NCBI GenBank assembly: GCA_012931725.1 | Contig: WHSA01001215.1 | Coordinates: 1-64,000 of the forward strand | Reading direction: 5' to 3' | DNA length: 64,000 nt | Source of the DNA: Litsea cubeba | Lineage: Eukaryota; Streptophyta; Magnoliopsida; Laurales; Lauraceae | Part shown: positions 22,507 through 34,516 of the stretch, piece after piece | How positions within the stretch are numbered: position 1 is the first letter of the stretch | Layout of the letters: each line of letters opens with the position of its first letter | The notes under the pieces: model-generated | The model's input: only the letters and a program-made list of their open reading frames with translations | What the model was told of the DNA's origin: nothing | The model's database searches: none | Made by a program: the position numbers and the translations under genes

Positions 22507-24634
22507 TCAGATTTCAGGGCAAGGGCCAATGCCCAATTGATGTCTTAGTTTGATAAATCTTTCATTTCCAAGGGGTTTAGTAAATAGGTCAGCCAATTGA
22601 GAATCAGTTGGAACAAAAATTAACTCAATAGAGCCCTGATCAGCATGATCACGCAAAAAATGATAGCGAATGTCAATGTGTTTAGTGCGAGAATGCTGAA
22701 CAGGATTTTTTGAGATGCTAATGGCACTTGAGTTATCACACATGATAAGCATACAATGTTGTGGAACATTATAATCTAACAAGGTTTGTTTCATCCATAA
22801 CAATTGAGCACAACAGCTACCTGCAGCTATGTATTCAGCTTCTGCAGTAGACAAGGATACTGAATTTTGCTTTTTGCTATGCCAAGCTACTAAGCAGTTT
22901 CCTATGAAGTAGCAACATCCACTGGTGCTTTTCCTATCATCTATTGATCCTGCCCAGTCAGCATCACTGTATCCAATTAATTGTAAAGATGAGTCACAAG
23001 GATACCAGATGCCATAATGTGATGTCCCATTGATATATTTAAAAATCCGTTTAACAGCTTTGAGATGGGACTCACGAGGATCCGATTGATATCTGGCATA
23101 GATTCCAACACTGAAAGAGAGATCAGGTCTACTAGCAGTAAGATAGAGAAGACTTCCTATCATACTACGATAGAGTTTTTGGTCTACTTTGGTACCTTTG
23201 AGGTCACTAGACAGTTTTGAAGTAGATCCCATGGGGTTGCTATTAGGCTTAGAGGTTTCTAGACCAAACTTCTTAATGATTTCTAAGGCAAATTTGGACT
23301 GGTTAAGAAAAATTCCTTGCTCGGTTTGGTTATCTTGGAGACCTAAGAAGAACTGCAGGGGACCGACTAGACTCATCTCAAAGGTGGAGCTCATTAATTC
23401 TGAAAATCCTTGAGCCAATTTGTCTGATGTGGATCCAAACACTATGTCATCAACATAGATTTGAGCTACAAGAATGTCTTGATCAATTTTCTTGATAAAT
23501 AGAGTCTTATCAACTTTCCCACAATCAAAATCATTTTTAACCAGATTAGTTGTAAGCTTTTCATACCAAGCCCTTGGTGCTTGTTTTAATCCATAAAGAG
23601 CTTTCCTGAGTTTGTAGACATACTCAGGATGATGAGGGTCCTCAAAGCCTTCTGGTTGGGTAACATAAACATCCTCTTTAATTTCTCCATTCAGGAAGGC
23701 ACTTTTGACATCCATCTGAAATAGTTTGATTCTCATGCTACTCGCATAACTCAATAGGATTCTTATGGACTCCAAACGGGCTACAGGAGCAAAAGTTTCT
23801 TCAAAATCGATTCCTTCTATTTGGGCATATCCTTTTGCTACTAGTCTAGCCTTGTTTCTCACAACATTTCCAGATTCATCTGATTTGTTCTTGTATATCC
23901 ACTTAGTACCAATGGGATTTTTCTCTGTAGGTAATGGAACAAGATCCCAAACATCATTTTTCTTAAATTGATTCAATTCTTCTTGCATAGCTTCCATCCA
24001 TTCTGATTTTGATTCAGCCTCAGAGAAATTCTTGGGCTCGACTTGAGAGACAAAGGAGTAATGTGCACATAAATTATGAACTTGTCTCCGGGTCATGACC
24101 CCGCTACTGATATCTCCAATAATATTCTCTAATGTATGATCTTTCATGATTTTGGTTGTAACTGTAGCTTTGGATGGAATGATATCAACTATAGCTTTAG
24201 GAATTGGTTGATCAATAACAGATTCAACTTCATCATCATCTTGGAGAGTTCTTCCAATTTGATTCATATCATCGATCACAACATGAGCTGACTCCATTAT
24301 GGTCATAGTTCTATGATTAAATACTCTGTAAGCTTTGCTCATTTCAGAATAGCCTAGGAAAATTCCTTCATCAGATTTAGGCTCAAATTTCTCCAACTGC
24401 TCCCTATCTCTTAGAATATAACATTTGCTTCCAAATACTTTCAAATACCCCAAATTAGGTTTTCTTTCAAAATAAAGTTCATATGGGGTCTTGTTGGTAT
24501 TCTTAGTGAGATAGACTCTATTTATAATATAGCAGGTAGTATTCACAGCTTCAGCCCATAGATGACGAGGAAGATTCTTTTCATTGAGCATGGTCCTAGC
24601 CATTTCTTGAATCACTCTATTTCTTCTTTCTGCT
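22507..24634 (-). pseudogene. pol: Integrase C-terminus, reverse transcriptase and RNase H of element C
   Basis: About 709 codons open without a break. Integrase end: PRHLWAEAVNTTCYIINRV, FGSKCYILRDREQLEKF. RT: EGIDFEETFAPVARLESIR, FQMDVKSAFLNGEI, LYGLKQAPRAWYEKL and catalytic YVDD (QIYVDDIVFGSTSDK). RNase H: SDADWAGSIDDRKSTSGCCY, VSLSTAEAEYIAAGSC, NPVQHSRTKHIDIRYHFL. The left end at 22507 is the natural stop. The ORF is cut off from its N-terminal half by the CACTA insertion at 24638; the 24615 ATG is internal. Confidence 0.93.
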
Positions 24635-24637
24635 ACT
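24635..24637. repeat. 3-bp target duplication of CACTA element (left)
   Basis: ACT, repeated at 30251-30253. A 3-bp duplication is diagnostic of CACTA transposons. Confidence 0.9.
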
Positions 24638-24654
24638 CACTACAACAAAAAACA

Positions 24655-25020
24655 CCTTTGGTGACATGAAAAAATGTCACCAAAGGCCCATTTTTTGTCA
24701 CCTATTATCTTTGGTGACATGGGATGGGGTGTCATTGTATCCATGACACTAAAAGTCAATGGTGACAAAATTTGTGCACTTGTCACGAAATGATGTCAAC
24801 GGTGACAAAAACATGGTGTCACGGAAGAAAAATTTTCCGTGACATAGTAGGGTGTCACTAAAAGCAATGGTGACAAAAGTACAGGTGTCATAGAAAAGAT
24901 ATCTTTTGTGACAAAAATTGTCACTAAAAGTATTTTTCTTGACAACCAAATGAGTGTCACCAATAATATTACCAGGTTGACACTCAATGGTGACATACTC
25001 TTTTTGTCACAAAAAAATAC
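24655..25020. repeat. Left subterminal repeats of CACTA element
   Basis: About 18 GTGACA or TGTCAC copies in both orientations, many extended to TTGGTGACA or TGTCACCAA; the first two form a long hairpin (24657-24690). Confidence 0.85.
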
Positions 25021-25297
25021 AATCAAAATATTTGTGCCACCCAAATTATCATTTCACACCTGCTTACAAAGTTTCAAATATTTATATCCAGATACACCCA
25101 TTAACAAAACTTATACCACAAAAGATGCAAACTATCATTCAAATCAAATATCCAACAAGTCAACATTCTAATATCCAAGTTCACAACCCTTCAAAATATT
25201 CATCATTCAACAATAAACACTTCAAAGTTAATAGCTTTAACATAACTACAAAACAACCATACAAGGTGTGTCGGTTCAAATTAATTACAAAAATAAT

Positions 25298-25420
25298 TCA
25301 AAACAAGTAACTCCATGCATCTTGGTGATCATCTTGGTTAACTGCCAAAAAGTCTTCAACTCCATCTTCGTCATCTTGGGTTAACTGCCAAAAAGTAACT
25401 CCATCTTGATAGTTACCTAC
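25298..25420 (-). pseudogene. Putative terminal exon inside CACTA element
   Basis: After an acceptor at 25421-25423 (minus strand, tacag), 40 codons run to a TGA at 25298. The peptide is acidic, with an internal duplication (QLTQDDEDGVEDF, then AVNQDDHQDAW). It may end an element gene or a captured gene. Not recognised. Confidence 0.45.
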
Positions 25421-25605
25421 CTGTATAAAATCGCAACAAAAAAATGTAATTATTTAACACTAGAATTGGGAGCTTTCTTCCCTGTACATAAATGTGACAT
25501 CTATACTATATTGCATGCATTTACTTATTGAGAACTTTTTTTTTCGTTTTTTGAAGAATGACGATATATTGCATTTACTTATTATAACTAGGAATGAAAC
25601 TATAC

Positions 25606-25686
25606 CTCGAGATATTCACTCGACAAAGTCAGAGTCTTGATATGTGAAAGACCAAGCAGAGGTTTGATTGGATCAAAAGGAGGAAC
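25606..25686 (-). pseudogene. Putative 27-codon exon inside CACTA element
   Basis: Bounded on the minus strand by CTGCAG (acceptor) and GTATAG (donor-like). It reads VPPFDPIKPLLGLSHIKTLT and SSEYLE without a stop. Function not recognised. Confidence 0.35.
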
Positions 25687-26151
25687 CTGCAGGGCAAAGG
25701 GGCCATTGTAATCAATCATGACATCAATCAAAATTTACTAAAGCCATCAAATACACATCCACAAAAGTTATTTACCATTAAACACCATTGGAAGGTCCAA
25801 ACAGAATGTTCAAAAACCGCCCCCAGGGAAGCATACTACCTGTTATCAAAGAATTATAACTTGAGAAGTAAGCCTGCATACCAAATTACTAACAAGCACA
25901 CAGGTCATTAACAGGTGGCTCAAAATTCAAGTTTTTTTTTATAAAGGTGCAAATTTATGCAAAACATAGTGCTAACCTAAAGTATCCATCCATGAAACAG
26001 CACAATAATGCAACAAAGTTGTGACTCTAATAAAGTAGATTAAAGTATACTAGATTAAAGCACAATAATGCAGGCAACTGAAACATATAACCCAATGAGA
26101 CAGATGCATGCCCAGGTGTCTAAGAAAATGGTGGACCATAATTCTACTCAC

Positions 26152-26272
26152 CCATTCTCAGAAATATATCCAACCCAAAGTTCTGCTTTATCCGAGTGCA
26201 TGTTTGGGTGGCCCCATTCAACCCATGCCATTCTTTTTCCATTTTGGTCAAGACAAGTAAAGGCATAGAAGT
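26152..26272 (-). pseudogene. Putative 121-nt exon inside CACTA element
   Basis: Acceptor TTTAG at 26273-26277 and donor GTGAGT at 26151 on the minus strand. The open peptide includes NGKRMAWVEWGHPNMHSDKA and ELWVGYISENG. It looks like protein-coding exon sequence but the family is not recognised. Confidence 0.4.
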
Positions 26273-26468
26273 CTAAATATATTCAAATACGCACGATATA
26301 ATTACCAGTACATATATTCAACTTTCCAAGCAAAGCCGCATTTTCCAATTCCGTTTCTCTTAGCATAACTTTAACAGATCTGGTAGATGGCTAGGGCATC
26401 AGTAGCAGAGTAGTTGAGTTGCATCAGCATACATTGAATGAGAGGATAGATAAAGGCAGATCAAGTAC

Positions 26469-26671
26469 CTTCCCACAAAACTCACAGAAGTACTTTGCAT
26501 GCTGGCTTACTTCCATAGTCTTCTTGATTTGTTTCCTCAAACTAGCACCGTATCTTGTGCCTGAAACATCAAAGCAGCTCAGTTTTGTTCCATACTCATT
26601 GCAAAATGGCAACACCAACTACAACACTTACCATATTTCCCAACAATTCCAGCCTTCTTTGTGCGCTTAGT
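26469..26671 (-). pseudogene. RPL37A: Captured fragment of ribosomal protein eL43 (L37a) gene
   Basis: Two exons with a preserved GT-AG intron: 26632-26671 (TKRTKKAGIVGKY) and 26469-26560 (GTRYGASLRKQIKK, MEVSQHAKYFCEFCGK). eL43 is a small zinc-ribbon protein of the 60S subunit. The first CxxC of the zinc ribbon is present; the second half (normally the other CxxC and the C-terminus) is missing. The frame has one extra T after QIKK. The start methionine would be on a preceding exon, consistent with the acceptor TAG right before ACT. Because the intron is kept, capture was at DNA level. Not functional. Confidence 0.85.
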
Positions 26672-29155
26672 CTACAAGAACAAAAACAGTATCCATTATT
26701 GATATGGCCATCACCGCATGACATGCAGGTGACCACTGTTTTTGCAACTTCTCCAAACTGAAAAAAAAAAGGCCAAATAATAAAAGAAAACCAATACAAA
26801 GTGCTGGAAATTACTAATAACAAGTGTAGTTTCAAAATTTTAAAGTACCCAAATGCATTGTAAAAGAAAGAAGAAAAGCCATATAATAAATAGCTTTCTT
26901 TACCTAAATATTTTGGTCATATAAAACAATCAAGATTGAAATGCCTAAAACAACATAGGTTCAAATATTCTGATAATAAATGGACAAATAATCATGATCT
27001 TAGTCTTACATACCATTGAAAAATATAACTGGACAAATGAATACTTTTAACACTTGCACACTTGCTGTTGCTCTTTTATCCCCCAGTAATAATTGTTCTG
27101 TTGACCAAAACACTGTCACACAGTTATAAAGAATAAGATGAATTACAAAGGTTCCAACAGTGACAATCTCCATCAATCCTGGCTTACGAATTTACTCTCA
27201 TCCTAACAAATCTCAAAGGGTGGGAAAAACCTTAAAAGAGAGAGAAGATACGGAGGGAGGGACATGCATTACTCAAATTTTGTTCTAAATAGTCCAACAT
27301 AAAATTTTATCTATGTTATCATTTATGAAACCAAAATGTTACCATAAAAAGACCAGGCAGAAGGAAAGCAACATCAATCAATAAAATGAGTTTTTTTTAT
27401 TGGTAGTAATAAGTAATAACCCATTCAGATATGAGAACACTCTGAGAGAGAGAGAGAGAGATTAAAAAGAACTGGCAAAAGAAAAACACAAAAGATATTA
27501 AATAAGGATTCGTTAATGACATCAACGAAGCCAAGTTTATAGCCCCAAGAAATCAGAGAACTTATCATAATCTTGAAATCAAACATAGTAGGAGATTTCA
27601 AGCAGAACATGTCCAAGACCACACAGGACTGTCGTTTTAAGAGTTAGGTATATTATTTCAAGTTCAAATAATCCATTCAGTTCGGAACACAATAGATAAT
27701 AGCCTTTCATATCAATGAAATAATAACCAAGTAAACTTAGGGTGATTTAGGAATAAAATGATTCTGAGATTGCATGTCCTCTATAAGGAATTAGTTCAGG
27801 ACAACTTTTCAAGCAGGATAAATTAAATCAACAAGATCAAATACAAAAGCGAATACGTCATTAATGTATTGTTCTAACTCATGTCCTCATTACAAATAAA
27901 TTAGACTATTCAGTAAATAACATGCTTCATGTAGTAAGGAAAGACACAAAAATTGGCATCTTTGCTCCAATGTCATGATTACCATACTCCTATCATGATG
28001 CCAATTGCAATGTGATACGGAGAAAAATATTTATAAATATATAGAAAAACCTAAAAATATATGCCATGCAAGGGATTGAAAGAAAACACAAATCAATTAA
28101 GAGTCTTACAACAATAAAAAGTCCGGGCTAAAAAATACACAACATAATTCATCACAAATAAGTCAAGACTTGAAGCATTAGGCGAGGTCAATGAAATATT
28201 ATGCAAGAGAAAGTATCAAAACGTGTAGTGCCAATACAGTTTCAGAAGTTGACATGTTAAAGTTACAAATGCAGACTTCTTCATCCATACTTGTGGAGAT
28301 TTGAATATAAAAAAGAATGGATGGCTTATTAGCTATAACAAAAGGCGGACACTCTAAGAGAAATCCATCAAATGCATTACTATTAAATATATGTGTTGAT
28401 CCATAAACAAAAAATCTACAAGAGAAAAATCTATCACATGCATTGCTATTAAATATATGCATTGATCCATAAACCAAAAATTTACTAGATCAAATGTGAT
28501 TAGAAACTAAGCTTCTTCAGCATGCATTGGTCAAAGTAAGGCATCAGCTCCATTCCAAAGAACCCTAAGCATTTTCCATCGATAAATAAATAAAAAAAAA
28601 ACATTTAGCTTTACTACGCCCAAGATGCTCAATTAACAGGCATGGCAGCAACAAAGTCCTAATCAACATATGGCTCTAGCCTGATGGAGGAGGAAAATAC
28701 CAAATCAAAGGAGGATTTATAGGCCTCGTGGGAAAAAAAACACAAGAACCAAACATCCTACGCGAGGCTACAACTACAAGTCCTTTCCCCCATTCCCTAT
28801 AATCATAAACAGAGGAATTCCTAATCCCACCGACACCTTCAAATCTCTAAACAGTTGAAATAGAAATATCTCTTACATATGATTCGGGTTTCTTCTCGCA
28901 ATGGCTTCGCAACCAGAACAACACGAAGGAAACCAACGATTGACATCTCTTACATTTCTACAATTACCTACATCTTGAAAACACTAACCAAATGGCAAAT
29001 GAATAACCAAATGAATTTCCCAACCAAACATAAACCACCCACCTACAAACATGCATATCTCCATCATATATATGACCTAAATCAACAACTATTAGAAACT
29101 GATAAGAAAAAATATATCAACACCTAGTAAAATTAGCAGATGCCAACACACATAC
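26672..29155. other. CACTA interior with no recognised gene
   Basis: A/T-rich DNA, intron-like. A possible exon (FGEVAKTVVTCMSCGDGHIN, minus, about 26672-26760) precedes the eL43 piece. A GA run lies at 27446-27461. A two-copy repeat of about 60 bp (ATTACTATTAAATATATG, then TTGATCCATAAAC) lies at 28373-28480. Confidence 0.5.
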
Positions 29156-29305
29156 CTCCCACTCATCTTGACCCTGTATTCCCTCATATGCCATCAAGAA
29201 TGGCTTCACCTTCTCCAATGCATCCCTGAGAGACATTGGAGGATTTTCGTCGATGTTCGGATTCATGTCAAACTCCCCCATCAAATACTCTTCTTCACAC
29301 TCAAT
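29156..29305 (-). pseudogene. Putative 50-codon exon inside CACTA element
   Basis: Acceptor TTTTGTAG before 29305 and donor GTATGTG after 29156 on the minus strand. The open peptide includes EYLMGEFDMNPNIDENPPMS, LRDALEKVKPFLMAYEG and QGQDEWE. It is well-formed coding sequence, probably captured from a host gene that I cannot name. Confidence 0.5.
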
Positions 29306-29365
29306 CTACAAAACAAATACCCAAAATTAATATAAGACCCATTTACAACAGAATCATTCCCCTGT

Positions 29366-29773
29366 TCAACAAAGAAACAAACCTTTCAATGTCAGACAGA
29401 TGCCGAAAATGACCCCATTGCTGTCATCCACTTTGTGCTCCCAAAGCGGTTTTCCCCCTTCAATTTTCCCAACATTCTCGTCCTCCCAAATCGACCGTGC
29501 CGTCGGCCCAGCCGCCGCCGTCCTCAAGGTCTTCGACGCCATCCACGGCCTTGAGCCCTCTCTTCTATAACGGAAAAGAGCATATCCTTCTATAACCAAC
29601 AGCCGCTGAGATCTCCTTTCCTGATTCGTCTTCTCCAATGGCGATGGAAACCTCAAGAATCCCGTCTCATCCAGGCTTCGGTTCTCTGCAATGGCCCATT
29701 TTTCCCGGTAAATTTGAGCCCTTTTTTTGTCTGTGATGGTCCACCATAGATCGATCAAGGAAATCCCTATCAA
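29366..29773 (-). pseudogene. Unrecognised 135-codon ORF near the right CACTA end
   Basis: Open on the minus strand. A second in-frame start at about 29542 gives MASKTLRTAAAGPTARSIWE, DENVGKIEGGKPLWEHKVDD. The position close to the terminus and a promoter-like A/T region to the right suggest the first exon of a captured gene. No family recognised. Confidence 0.4.
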
Positions 29774-30039
29774 CAGAATCCATCCTTCCTTCTCTGAATC
29801 GGGCAGCGTACCAGGGGCTAAAACCCATCAGCAAGTGAGTTTAGAGGAGAGAATCAAAACCCTAGAAAGATGAGGAATGAGGTGAGAGAAGCGAAGAGTC
29901 TCTGCAAAAACAGAGAAAAGCGAGAATGATAGCGAGAGACATTTTTAGCCTTTTAGGGATTAAGAGATGGAAAGGGGAAAAAGGGCTTGGAGAGGGAAAA
30001 CGTAGCTGTGGAGGCGGGAGAGGGTAAAAATTAGGCCAT

Positions 30040-30235
30040 TGCATTGGTGACAAAAAAATTTTGCCACCAAATCTATTGGATCTTTTGGTGACAAATTTTT
30101 TTGTCACCAAATCTCCTCTCTATTTGGCACCTAAGCTAAAGACTTTTCGTGACAAGCAAAAAAATTTTTTGTCACCGTTGTGTGCATTTCGTGACAACAT
30201 TGATTTTTTGTCACCAAAGGGTGTCACCAATAGTG
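30040..30235. repeat. Right subterminal repeats of CACTA element
   Basis: About nine GTGACA/TGTCAC motifs, mostly TTGGTGACA and TGTCACCAA, mirroring the left end. Confidence 0.85.
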
Positions 30236-30253
30236 CATTTTGTTGTAGTGACT

Positions 30254-32958
30254 CCATTTTGTTGAGGAGTTTTAGGAGCTGAAAATTGATGATTAATCCC
30301 ATGACTTTCACAAAATTTGGCAAATTTTTCATTTTCAAATTCTCCTCCATGATCACTTCTGATCTTCTGAATTTTACAATCTTTTTCAACTTGTATCTTC
30401 TTGCAGATTCTTATGATATTGTCTACAGCATCTGATTTAGCATGAAGAAAGGCAATCCAACCAAAACGAGAATAATCGTCTACCATAACCAGAATAAATT
30501 TCTTTCCTCCAATACTTTGCACTGGTATAGGTCCAATCAAGTCCATATGAATTAATTCTAGAGGACGAGACGACGATATATCCTTTAAACCTTTGAAGCT
30601 CTTCTTTATTTGTTTACCCAGTTGGCATGCCTTATAGATTTCAGATTTTTCAGCAGTCAACTTGGGAATTCCTTTCACAATTTCATTCTTGGATAGGATT
30701 TTCATCAATTTAAAGTTTATGTGACCCATCCTTTGGTGCCATAAGTAATTCTCTTGATCTCTAGTCATTAAGCACCTAGATTCATTGTCATCGCATTCTT
30801 CTATAATGTAAATATTACCTTTTGTCCTTGATCCAGTAAGAATAACTTGGTTAGTTCTATCATTTACCACTTTGCATGAATGACTGTCAAAGACAACTTT
30901 GTTTCCCTTGTCACACAATTGGCTAATGCTAAGGAGATTATGCTTCAATCCTTCCACAAGAAATACATCATTCAGAGTTGGTATTTGATCTCCTTTCACA
31001 CTTCCCTTGCCAATGATTTGAGCTTTACTATTGTCTGCAAAAGAGACATTTCCTCCATCATATTCCACTATAGAGCTAAATCTAGATCGGTCTCCTGTCA
31101 TGTGTTTTGAACAACCACTATCTAAAAACCAAGTAGGGTTTTCTTTTGCTTTTAAAGCGGTTTGAACTATGAGACTCTCAAAGTTTGTTTGTTTAACAAC
31201 CCATCTAGACAGAGGAGATTTATAGGGAATGGTCTTGGGAACAAATTTGAAAGATACTTTAGAGGGATTGTTGAGAGATAACCTGATTTTGTATGGACAA
31301 TTAGGAACCAAATGACCACTATGATTGCAAAAATGACAAGTCCATCTAGTGGTATAATTTCTCTCAACTATAGGTTTGCGGACACTCTTAGTAAATATTT
31401 GAGAGCTATCCTTCATGTTGCTAGGGGAGCCTTCAAAACCTATACCACTCTTGTCACCATAAATTTTATGCATGCCTAACATTTGATAAAGCTTATCATT
31501 TCCCAAGGTGAATTTTTCAACAATGAATTTTCCTTTGTTGAGTTTTAGTTGTAAACAGTTTGTTTCAAGTTGATTAGATTCAAGCTTGGATTGTAAGCTA
31601 TGAATGTGATTTTGAGCAAGAGCAAGCTCTTTAGTTAGGGTGATGAATTTATGTTCCAAATTGATTTTGTCATTTATGGTTAGTTTCAATTCATCTTTTA
31701 AAACATTTACTTCATTAACCAGATTTTTTGATTCTTCTTTTAACATTTTATTTTTCTTAATCAAGATCTCAGAATTTTCATATAGATCATTGTAAGCTTG
31801 TTGGATCTCAATTTCTTCATCTTCATCATAAGTTTCCTCTTCCCTTAATGTGTCATCTATTAATGTGTTATGATCATTTGTCTCTTCAATGGAAGCAATA
31901 AGAAGCCAATTAGGAGTATTTTCATCTTCATCATTCTGGGATTCGTTTTTGTCACTATCTTCATCCTCCTCATCCCAAGTTATGTTTAATGCTTTCTTTG
32001 CTTTCTTATCCCCTCTTTCAAATTCTTTAGGAGTGGAGCAATTTTGAGCAATATGTCCAAACCCCTTGCAATTATAACATTGCACATCCTTTTTGATAAA
32101 AGAACCTTTGGAACTTCTTTGAAATCTAGAACTTTTGCTGCTTTCATCAGATTTTCTAATGTTTTTGTTATTCCTAAAGAATTTCTTAAAGTTTTTGACA
32201 AGTAAAGCATTGTCATCATCACTATCTTCTTCACTTTCATTTTCATTATATTGAGAGGTAAATGCTACTCCTTTCTTTTTATCTTTAACTTCAAAATCTA
32301 GTTCATATGTGAGAAGATTTCCTCTTAGTTCTTCAATTTTGATTTGGTCCACATTTTTACTCTCAGTTATGGCAATAATCTTGGGTTTGAATCTTTTAGG
32401 AAGAGATCTTAAAATTTTTCTCACAGTTTTAGATTCATCCATCTTTTCTCCTAGTCCTATAAGAGAGTTGATTAATTCCATAATTTTTGTAATTTTTGTG
32501 TAGAACTCATCAAATGTTTCTTCTTCCAGCATTTTAATGTCTTCTAGTTTAGAGGTCAACATTTGAATTTTGGCTATCTTGACCTGATCTGTACCTTCGT
32601 GGGTGGTCTCTAGGGTGTCCCACACTTCCTTAGCAGTATTGCAATTGACAACTCTATTGAATTCCTCTTGAGATAAGGCACAATATAGAGAGTTTTTTGC
32701 TTTAGCATTCAGATTAGCTCTATCCTTTTCCCCTGGAGTCCAAGCACTCTTACGTTTGAGAGTCAAGGATATAATATTACCTTCAGAATCCTTTTCTGTG
32801 GCAGTGGGTAGATGATAGCCTTCTTCAATGATATTCCACACATCTAAGCTTTGGGATTCTAAGAACCCTTGCATCCTAATTTTCCAATACCTATAGTGTG
32901 TTCCATTAAACAAAGGTGGTCTATTGGTGGCATTGCCCTCACCCAGATGAGATTGCAT
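30254..32958 (-). pseudogene. gag-pol: gag, protease and integrase N-terminal half of element C
   Basis: The frame is open from 33024; the likely start is 32958 (MQSHLGEGNATNRPPLFNGT) because upstream codons overlap the primer site. Gag domain: HYRYWKIRMQGFLES, LDVWNIIEEGYHLP. First zinc knuckle CYNCKGFGHIAQNC (about 32065). A long coiled-coil (about 31500-31850) follows, then a second Cys-His cluster CHFCNHSGHLVPNC. Protease: WFLDSGCSKHMTGDRSRF. Integrase: HQRMGHINF, CQLGKQ, then IHMDLIGPIPVQSI, SDHGGEFENEKFAKFCESHG and APKTPQQNG. It ends at the CACTA insertion. Confidence 0.92.
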
Positions 32959-33028
32959 AGTGGCAACAAAAGAAACACACTCACTAGGATTTAACTCTAG
33001 GCTGTAAGGCCTAAACCAGAGCAACCTA

Positions 33029-33040
33029 GCTCTGATACCA
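33029..33040 (-). other. Primer-binding site of element C
   Basis: TGGTATCAGAGC on the minus strand, complementary to the 3' end of initiator tRNA-Met, two bases inside the 5' LTR. Confidence 0.9.
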
Positions 33041-33548
33041 ATTGAAACACCAAGATCGAATCCTAGAGGGGGGGGGGGTGTGAATAGGATGCTATTAAAA
33101 ATTTAGGCCACTTATGAACATTTTGATTTTTAGTTGACTTATGCTTTGATGATAGTAAGCTAGCTTGATAAGAGAGAGAGTTTCTAAGTTAACCATACAA
33201 ATTCAAAAGACAACTACAACCTTTAATCAAGCTCATACCCAATCATAAGATCAACAATCATAACAAGGAAGGTAAACACAAATCACCATAACACAATCAA
33301 ATATAGTGGTTCGGCCAAGTTGCCTACATCCACTCCCGGTCACCTTACCGGATTTCTGTTGGAATTTGAGATGACTTGAGCCTTATGAAGAATTGAAGTG
33401 ATTAGTATCTCAAGTATCAGTTTGAGTTGGAATTATTGTCAACACAATGTCACAAATATGATGTTAATAGGTTGGTGTTGATAGAGCTTAAAAGAGGAAA
33501 CAGAGATGAAACAGTTCAGGAATTCAGATTTCCTGAAGCAGTGTCGCC

Positions 33549-33717
33549 GGTCGACCGGGCACCCCATGCGGTCGACCGAGCAAGAGGAACCTGCAGTAAA
33601 AAGTTTCAGTTAGCTCCCAGTTATTTTCGTGACACAGTGTGTCGTCGGTCGACCGGGACCCCAGGATGTCGACCGAGCGCAAGCCAGGATGTCGACCGAG
33701 CACGCAGGATGTCGACC
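33549..33717. repeat. Paired GTCGAC palindromes in D LTR
   Basis: GTCGAC at 33550, 33571, 33648, 33668, 33691 and 33711 (spacings 21, 77, 20, 23, 20), mostly extended to CGGTCGACCG. Same set in the 3' LTR beginning at 39879. Confidence 0.95.
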
Positions 33718-33847
33718 GAGCACGGGAACCAGAGTTGCGCAGAAATTAGAAGTTGTGCACGAAAATTTAGGATTCTCATCTATTTCGTTTGGGACTCTTT
33801 CTAAATGAATTGTAGCCTATTTTGAACACTCTTAAGGGTTATCATAA

Positions 33848-33859
33848 CCTATATAAAGG
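33848..33859 (+). promoter_or_regulatory. TATA box of D LTR
   Basis: CTATATAAAGGC about 130 bp downstream of the palindrome cluster; the repeat copy is at about 40178-40189. Confidence 0.7.
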
Positions 33860-34461
33860 CATGTTTGGTTCGTTTTTAATAAGACAAGAAAGAAGAGAAG
33901 AAAAGAGAGAAGAAAAGAGAGAGTTTTGGAGAGAAGAGAGTGCTGTTGCTGTGTGCAGTATTGTTGCAAATTTCTACAGCAAGTGTGGACGAGGATGTGC
34001 TCTTGAAGATGGTGTTTCGTCCATAAGATAAGTGTCTCTCTGTTTATGCTTTAATTTCAATTTGTAAGGGATTGAGAGAGAGAGATTGTAGAGGGGAAGG
34101 GCTGTAGAAAAAGATTTCTACTTTAATTCTGTAGAACATCAAGTTGGTGCTTGGTGTCTGGGGTTTGGTGATCCTATCTGTTGGTGCAGATAAATTGTAA
34201 AGGGAGTCGGTGCTTCCTAGATAGTTGGTGCTATCTGAAACTAAGGGTTGGTGCTCTTTGTCGTTGGTGCGACTAAATAGATTCAGATCTGTCCCGGATT
34301 GGTGTTCGGACAGTCTTTGAACCGTGGATGTAGCCTTTTGGTGAACCACGTTAAATCTGGTGTCCTTGTGTGATTTGATTTGCTTTTGTTGTTAAATTGG
34401 ACCTGTTTTTAAGGAATCACTGATTCACCCCCCCCTCTCAGTGATCGCGATATCTAACAAT

Positions 34462-34473
34462 TGGTATCAGAGC
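34462..34473 (+). other. Primer-binding site of element D
   Basis: TGGTATCAGAGC, complementary to initiator tRNA-Met, two bases after the LTR. Confidence 0.93.
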
Positions 34474-34516
34474 ATCAAGGTTCCCTTGAAAAGCTTAACA
34501 CGCTAAGGGTGATCTC

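Larger units (their letters stand above)
24638..30250. mobile_element. Non-autonomous CACTA (En/Spm) transposon carrying host gene pieces
   Basis: Ends are CACTACAACAAAA (24638) and its inverse TTTTGTTGTAGTG (30250), flanked by ACT duplications. Subterminal regions (about 24655-25020 and 30040-30235) are packed with GTGACA/TGTCAC motifs, as expected for transposase-binding repeats. No CACTA transposase was found in 5.6 kb. The interior holds exon-like pieces on the minus strand, one of them from the eL43/L37a ribosomal protein gene, so this is a gene-capturing (Pack-type) element. It interrupts element C's integrase. Confidence 0.93.
33357..34459 (+). repeat. 5' LTR of element D
   Basis: 1103 bp, TGTTGGAATTTG ... 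ATATCTAACA. Six GTCGAC palindromes in U3 (33550-33716) and a TATA box at 33850. The 125-codon ORF at 33427-33804 lies wholly inside the LTR and is copied in the other LTR; it has no protein features. Confidence 0.95.

Noticed and set aside
24638..24700. Possible small inverted-repeat (MITE) element
   Set aside because: The inverted repeat is the CACTA terminus; the matching end and 3-bp duplication are at 30250, so it belongs to a 5.6-kb transposon.
29366..29773. Simple splice of the 29542 ORF to the exon at 29156-29305
   Set aside because: The obvious GT at 29382 would join out of frame into a stop, so linkage is not claimed.
33427..33804. 125-codon ORF, repeated at 39756-40133
   Set aside because: It is inside the D LTR and repeated only because the LTR is; its peptide (DRA/VDRAR repeats) is just the GTCGACCG motif translated.
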